DNA of 64,000 bases from positions 2,356,001-2,420,000 of the forward strand of contig JAVHKY010000027.1 of the NCBI GenBank assembly GCA_035079385.1, in the 5' to 3' direction. Below are positions 61,533 to 64,000 of the stretch, in pieces (within the stretch, counting starts at the first letter, position 1; every line of letters starts with the position of its first letter). Made by a program: the position numbers and the translations under genes. The notes beneath the pieces are model-generated. The model saw only the letters and a list, made by a program, of their open reading frames with translations, made no database searches and was not told the DNA's origin. The DNA is from Aspidiotus rigidus (lineage: Eukaryota; Arthropoda; Insecta; Hemiptera; Diaspididae).

Positions 61533-63579
61533 CTATAAGTATACGAGATGGTCGCCGTATTAATATTGGGATACTCCTAGTTTGGAATCCAGCGCGCCTC
61601 AAAACTATTTACTTTAGGAAGTTTAAAATTACATATTAGTATTTAATCAGCAGGAAAATTGTTGAAATCTTGATAAAAGTTCCAAAGAAATTTTGCAATC
61701 GCCATCAAACACTTGTTTGCCTTTTGCTGTGCACATACATACACACATACACAGACCTAGTTACAGCTTACCTAAAAATATATAACGGCCCTTCTGATAG
61801 TCAGAGTGATGTATACTCACGAAAACGATCTTACATCAAAATATCCACTCACCTATAATAAAAATGAGAAACCACGTTCTCTGTGTCATAATTACTGAAT
61901 TCATTTTGATTGATCTACGAAATCGCGTACTTTGCTTCTTCCATCAGGATGCGACTATTCAACAATGTTGTACAATTTACGTGTTCATTCATGCGATCGC
62001 GAGTTCGCTTTCATACATATATTCAACAATCAAGTATTCGATTTTTCTCCGATTAGCGACGTTGCGATGATTAGATTATAGATTCTTGTTTTCTTCACTC
62101 AATAATATACGTAAAGACCGCATGTTTGCAACTATAGAAATTATCTCGGTACAATTTGAACTGCATGAGACCCGTCTATCGCGCGCTTAAGAAGGTGATA
62201 GATACACAATGAAAAATTTCCTGTAAGTTCGTATCAACATAATATTTTGGTATGAGTGGTAAAAGTTAGGTAAGTTAATATGCAGGTAAGTTAGAAAAAA
62301 CAATTAAATCCATCAGTCGAGTTCTGTTATCGAAGTAACTGTAAAGGAGGGTGGGGTGTGACCTGGCTCAAGCGTTTCGAAGATATGTTTCATATTATAA
62401 AAAAATGAATTCAAAAAATCTTAATTTTATAATGAGGTAAAAGATAGAATCTTTTCGCTGCGAGCGCCTAAGAATTTCAAAGGATTCTGTTTTGGTATTT
62501 AGACTGAAAATACAGAGACTAGTCAGCAATTCGATTTCCTCGCTGCGATGAGACTATATTATTATTCCGTATTTGCAGGTGCGTAGAGGCAAGGAAAGAG
62601 GTGGTCAATTAAAAAAAAAAACTCGATTCATCCAACTTAACTATACGAGACAATGCACGTCATGTATACGCACACATTTTTCTCATCTTTAATATTTGAA
62701 AAAAAAATTCAAAGAGCCCCGCTCTTGGATTCTACTTGCTACCCCTTTACCTCACTCCCCCCTGCCACCTGAAATCCTGTTCTTTTTTTACAGGCTAGCT
62801 TGGGGTACGTTCATTTGAAGTTGAACCTACATCATACTTGAAATACGAGCTCAAGTCAATCATTGACTCATTGATTGCGGCCTAGATCATCTCAGACATG
62901 ATAGATTTCATAGCTCGTCGTCTTCTTTGCCTAATATACTGTCTCGAGATCTGTTCGAGGAGGCATACTAATAATAAAATTGAGGTCACATAGCAGTGGT
63001 ATCACAAAATGGGAACACAGGTGTATGATGTCTGGGAGATAGTAAATTAATGAGAACGAGTACATTTATATCAAGAACACTATAAAAAGAAAAAACAAAA
63101 AAAAGGAGGGTTATGAAAATAACGAAAAACGAACTTTTCATTTCTTTCCAATCCACGTGCTTGTGATGGAACGATTTTGGTGACTACCTCGTACGTAACA
63201 GGACCGCGGTTTAAACTCCACTGAAGAAAGCGAAAATTTGTGCCTTCTTCTTTCTTTCGGAATCGTTCCTTCCTTCTATACTATACGTGAAAGAGTACTT
63301 CTCTGCATCAGCCTAATTTAGAATTTTGTCATTCTTTACCAAATATTTTACCTAATATTTTGAAAATTATTGTTTATCGAGCGTGAAGTTAACTTTTCGA
63401 AATTTTATCAAGGACTTCTTACGCTAGGCATTGCAAGGAGCCAATCTGTAAAAGTCACCAGGTTGGTAGGGATTCAAAGAAACACCGAACAACTGAAAAT
63501 AAAGTCTAAAATGACGCGGTAATAATCATTGTTCCACAGCTGCTAGAAATTCTAACATAATACAAATACACACAGTTAT
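61533..63579. other. Gap without a supported gene
   Basis: No domain or splice-consistent coding series was seen. It would include the missing 5' part of gene F. Confidence 0.4.
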
Positions 63580-64000
63580 TTAATGTACAAATTTTTCAAA
63601 ACCTGTGATGCCGCACACGTGGTCTCTGAATAATATCTCAACTCGCTCTTCTCCTCCTCGTCTAACCCGATCCATATAAAAAACGCAGTCCGGCCGATTT
63701 CCCTTCATCACAAAGTGATAGAAAAGTATTTCAGGCTGCACTTTTTCTTTATTTTCAGCATAGGTTATTAGATCAGCCCAGACAGGTTTAATCCGTCGAT
63801 CGTCGAATGTTATTTCCCAATGATTCACGTACGCTTCCATTATTATGGTTTCATTAGCCTTAGTCCACTGTTTGTGAACTTTTGCACAGAATAGCTTTAA
63901 TTCGTCCAGGTGTTCGCGTAAGTAACGCGCCAAAGGCCAGACTCCCGAATATTTTTGATGCGCTTTAACATTATTATAATAAATCAGGCCAATAAGCTGT
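63580..64000 (-). CDS. Unknown protein, C-terminal part (continues past the window edge)
   Basis: One open frame runs from the right edge to a stop at 63580, so the visible part of about 139 residues is a C-terminus or last exon. It is rich in Trp, Tyr, His and charged residues (YSGVWPLARYLREHLDELKL; VNHWEITFDD; KPVWADLITYAENK) and ends GITGFEKFVH. It lacks the array motif and I do not recognise a family. Its composition is that of a folded protein rather than the polar array middles. Confidence 0.5.
   Translation of the reverse strand, partial: QLIGLIYYNNVKAHQKYSGVWPLARYLREHLDELKLFCAKVHKQWTKANETIIMEAYVNHWEITFDDRRIKPVWADLITYAENKEKVQPEILFYHFVMKGNRPDCVFYMDRVRRGGEERVEILFRDHVCGITGFEKFVH

Overview
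The window looks like a piece of nuclear chromosome from an arthropod, most likely an insect. The host genes have spliceosomal introns with GT/AG borders, and the gaps are AT-rich and full of insect-type transposons (BEL/Pao, Ty3/Gypsy, Helitron, hAT-like and other small inverted-repeat elements, and a protein-primed DNA polymerase element). There is no operon structure or prokaryotic signal. The species cannot be named from the sequence. A plant-feeding hemipteran or another insect with a large secreted-protein repertoire is only a guess.

Layout. (1) 1-3704: a Ty3/Gypsy element on the minus strand, cut by the left edge, with gag, a -1 slippery site, and a pol broken by one frameshift. (2) 5139-14066: a BEL/Pao retrotransposon on the minus strand. 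Its pol frame is intact over 1,371 codons but its gag is frameshifted. Both 191-bp LTRs were later split: the left one by a 911-bp segment flanked by an 8-bp duplication, the right one by a 2,331-bp non-autonomous Helitron. (3) 14067-16984: a small hAT-like element and a CTAG-rich tract. (4) 16985-27816: a roughly 10.8-kb element with 518-bp terminal inverted repeats, a decayed protein-primed family B DNA polymerase, and several small Zn-finger or unknown proteins. No integrase or capsid was recognised. (5) 30203-34707: a complete six-exon GMP reductase gene, minus strand. (6) 37487-41412: a three-exon PRMT-like gene, minus strand, with changed catalytic residues. (7) 44673-61532: a tandem, same-strand array of at least five complete genes plus one partial gene for short secreted proteins. 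(8) 63580-64000: part of an unidentified gene.

The most interesting part is the array. I assembled its genes from exons, and most of their first and middle exons have no ATG of their own and are easily missed. Every member has a signal-peptide start, a hydrophilic variable middle and a last exon encoding a helical domain with a shared motif around A-x-x-x-x-T-L. Every intron I could place is phase 1, so the internal exons are symmetrical. One member (52341-53478) carries about nine Cys-rich units (mostly Cys doublets) in an acidic Gly/Asp-rich middle. The arrangement resembles rapidly evolving secreted effector, venom or salivary families, but no function can be read from the sequence.

The two housekeeping-type genes (purine salvage and an arginine methyltransferase relative) share the array's strand but show no functional link to it. 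Most of the remaining DNA is transposon debris and palindromic elements, some of them inside introns of the array.
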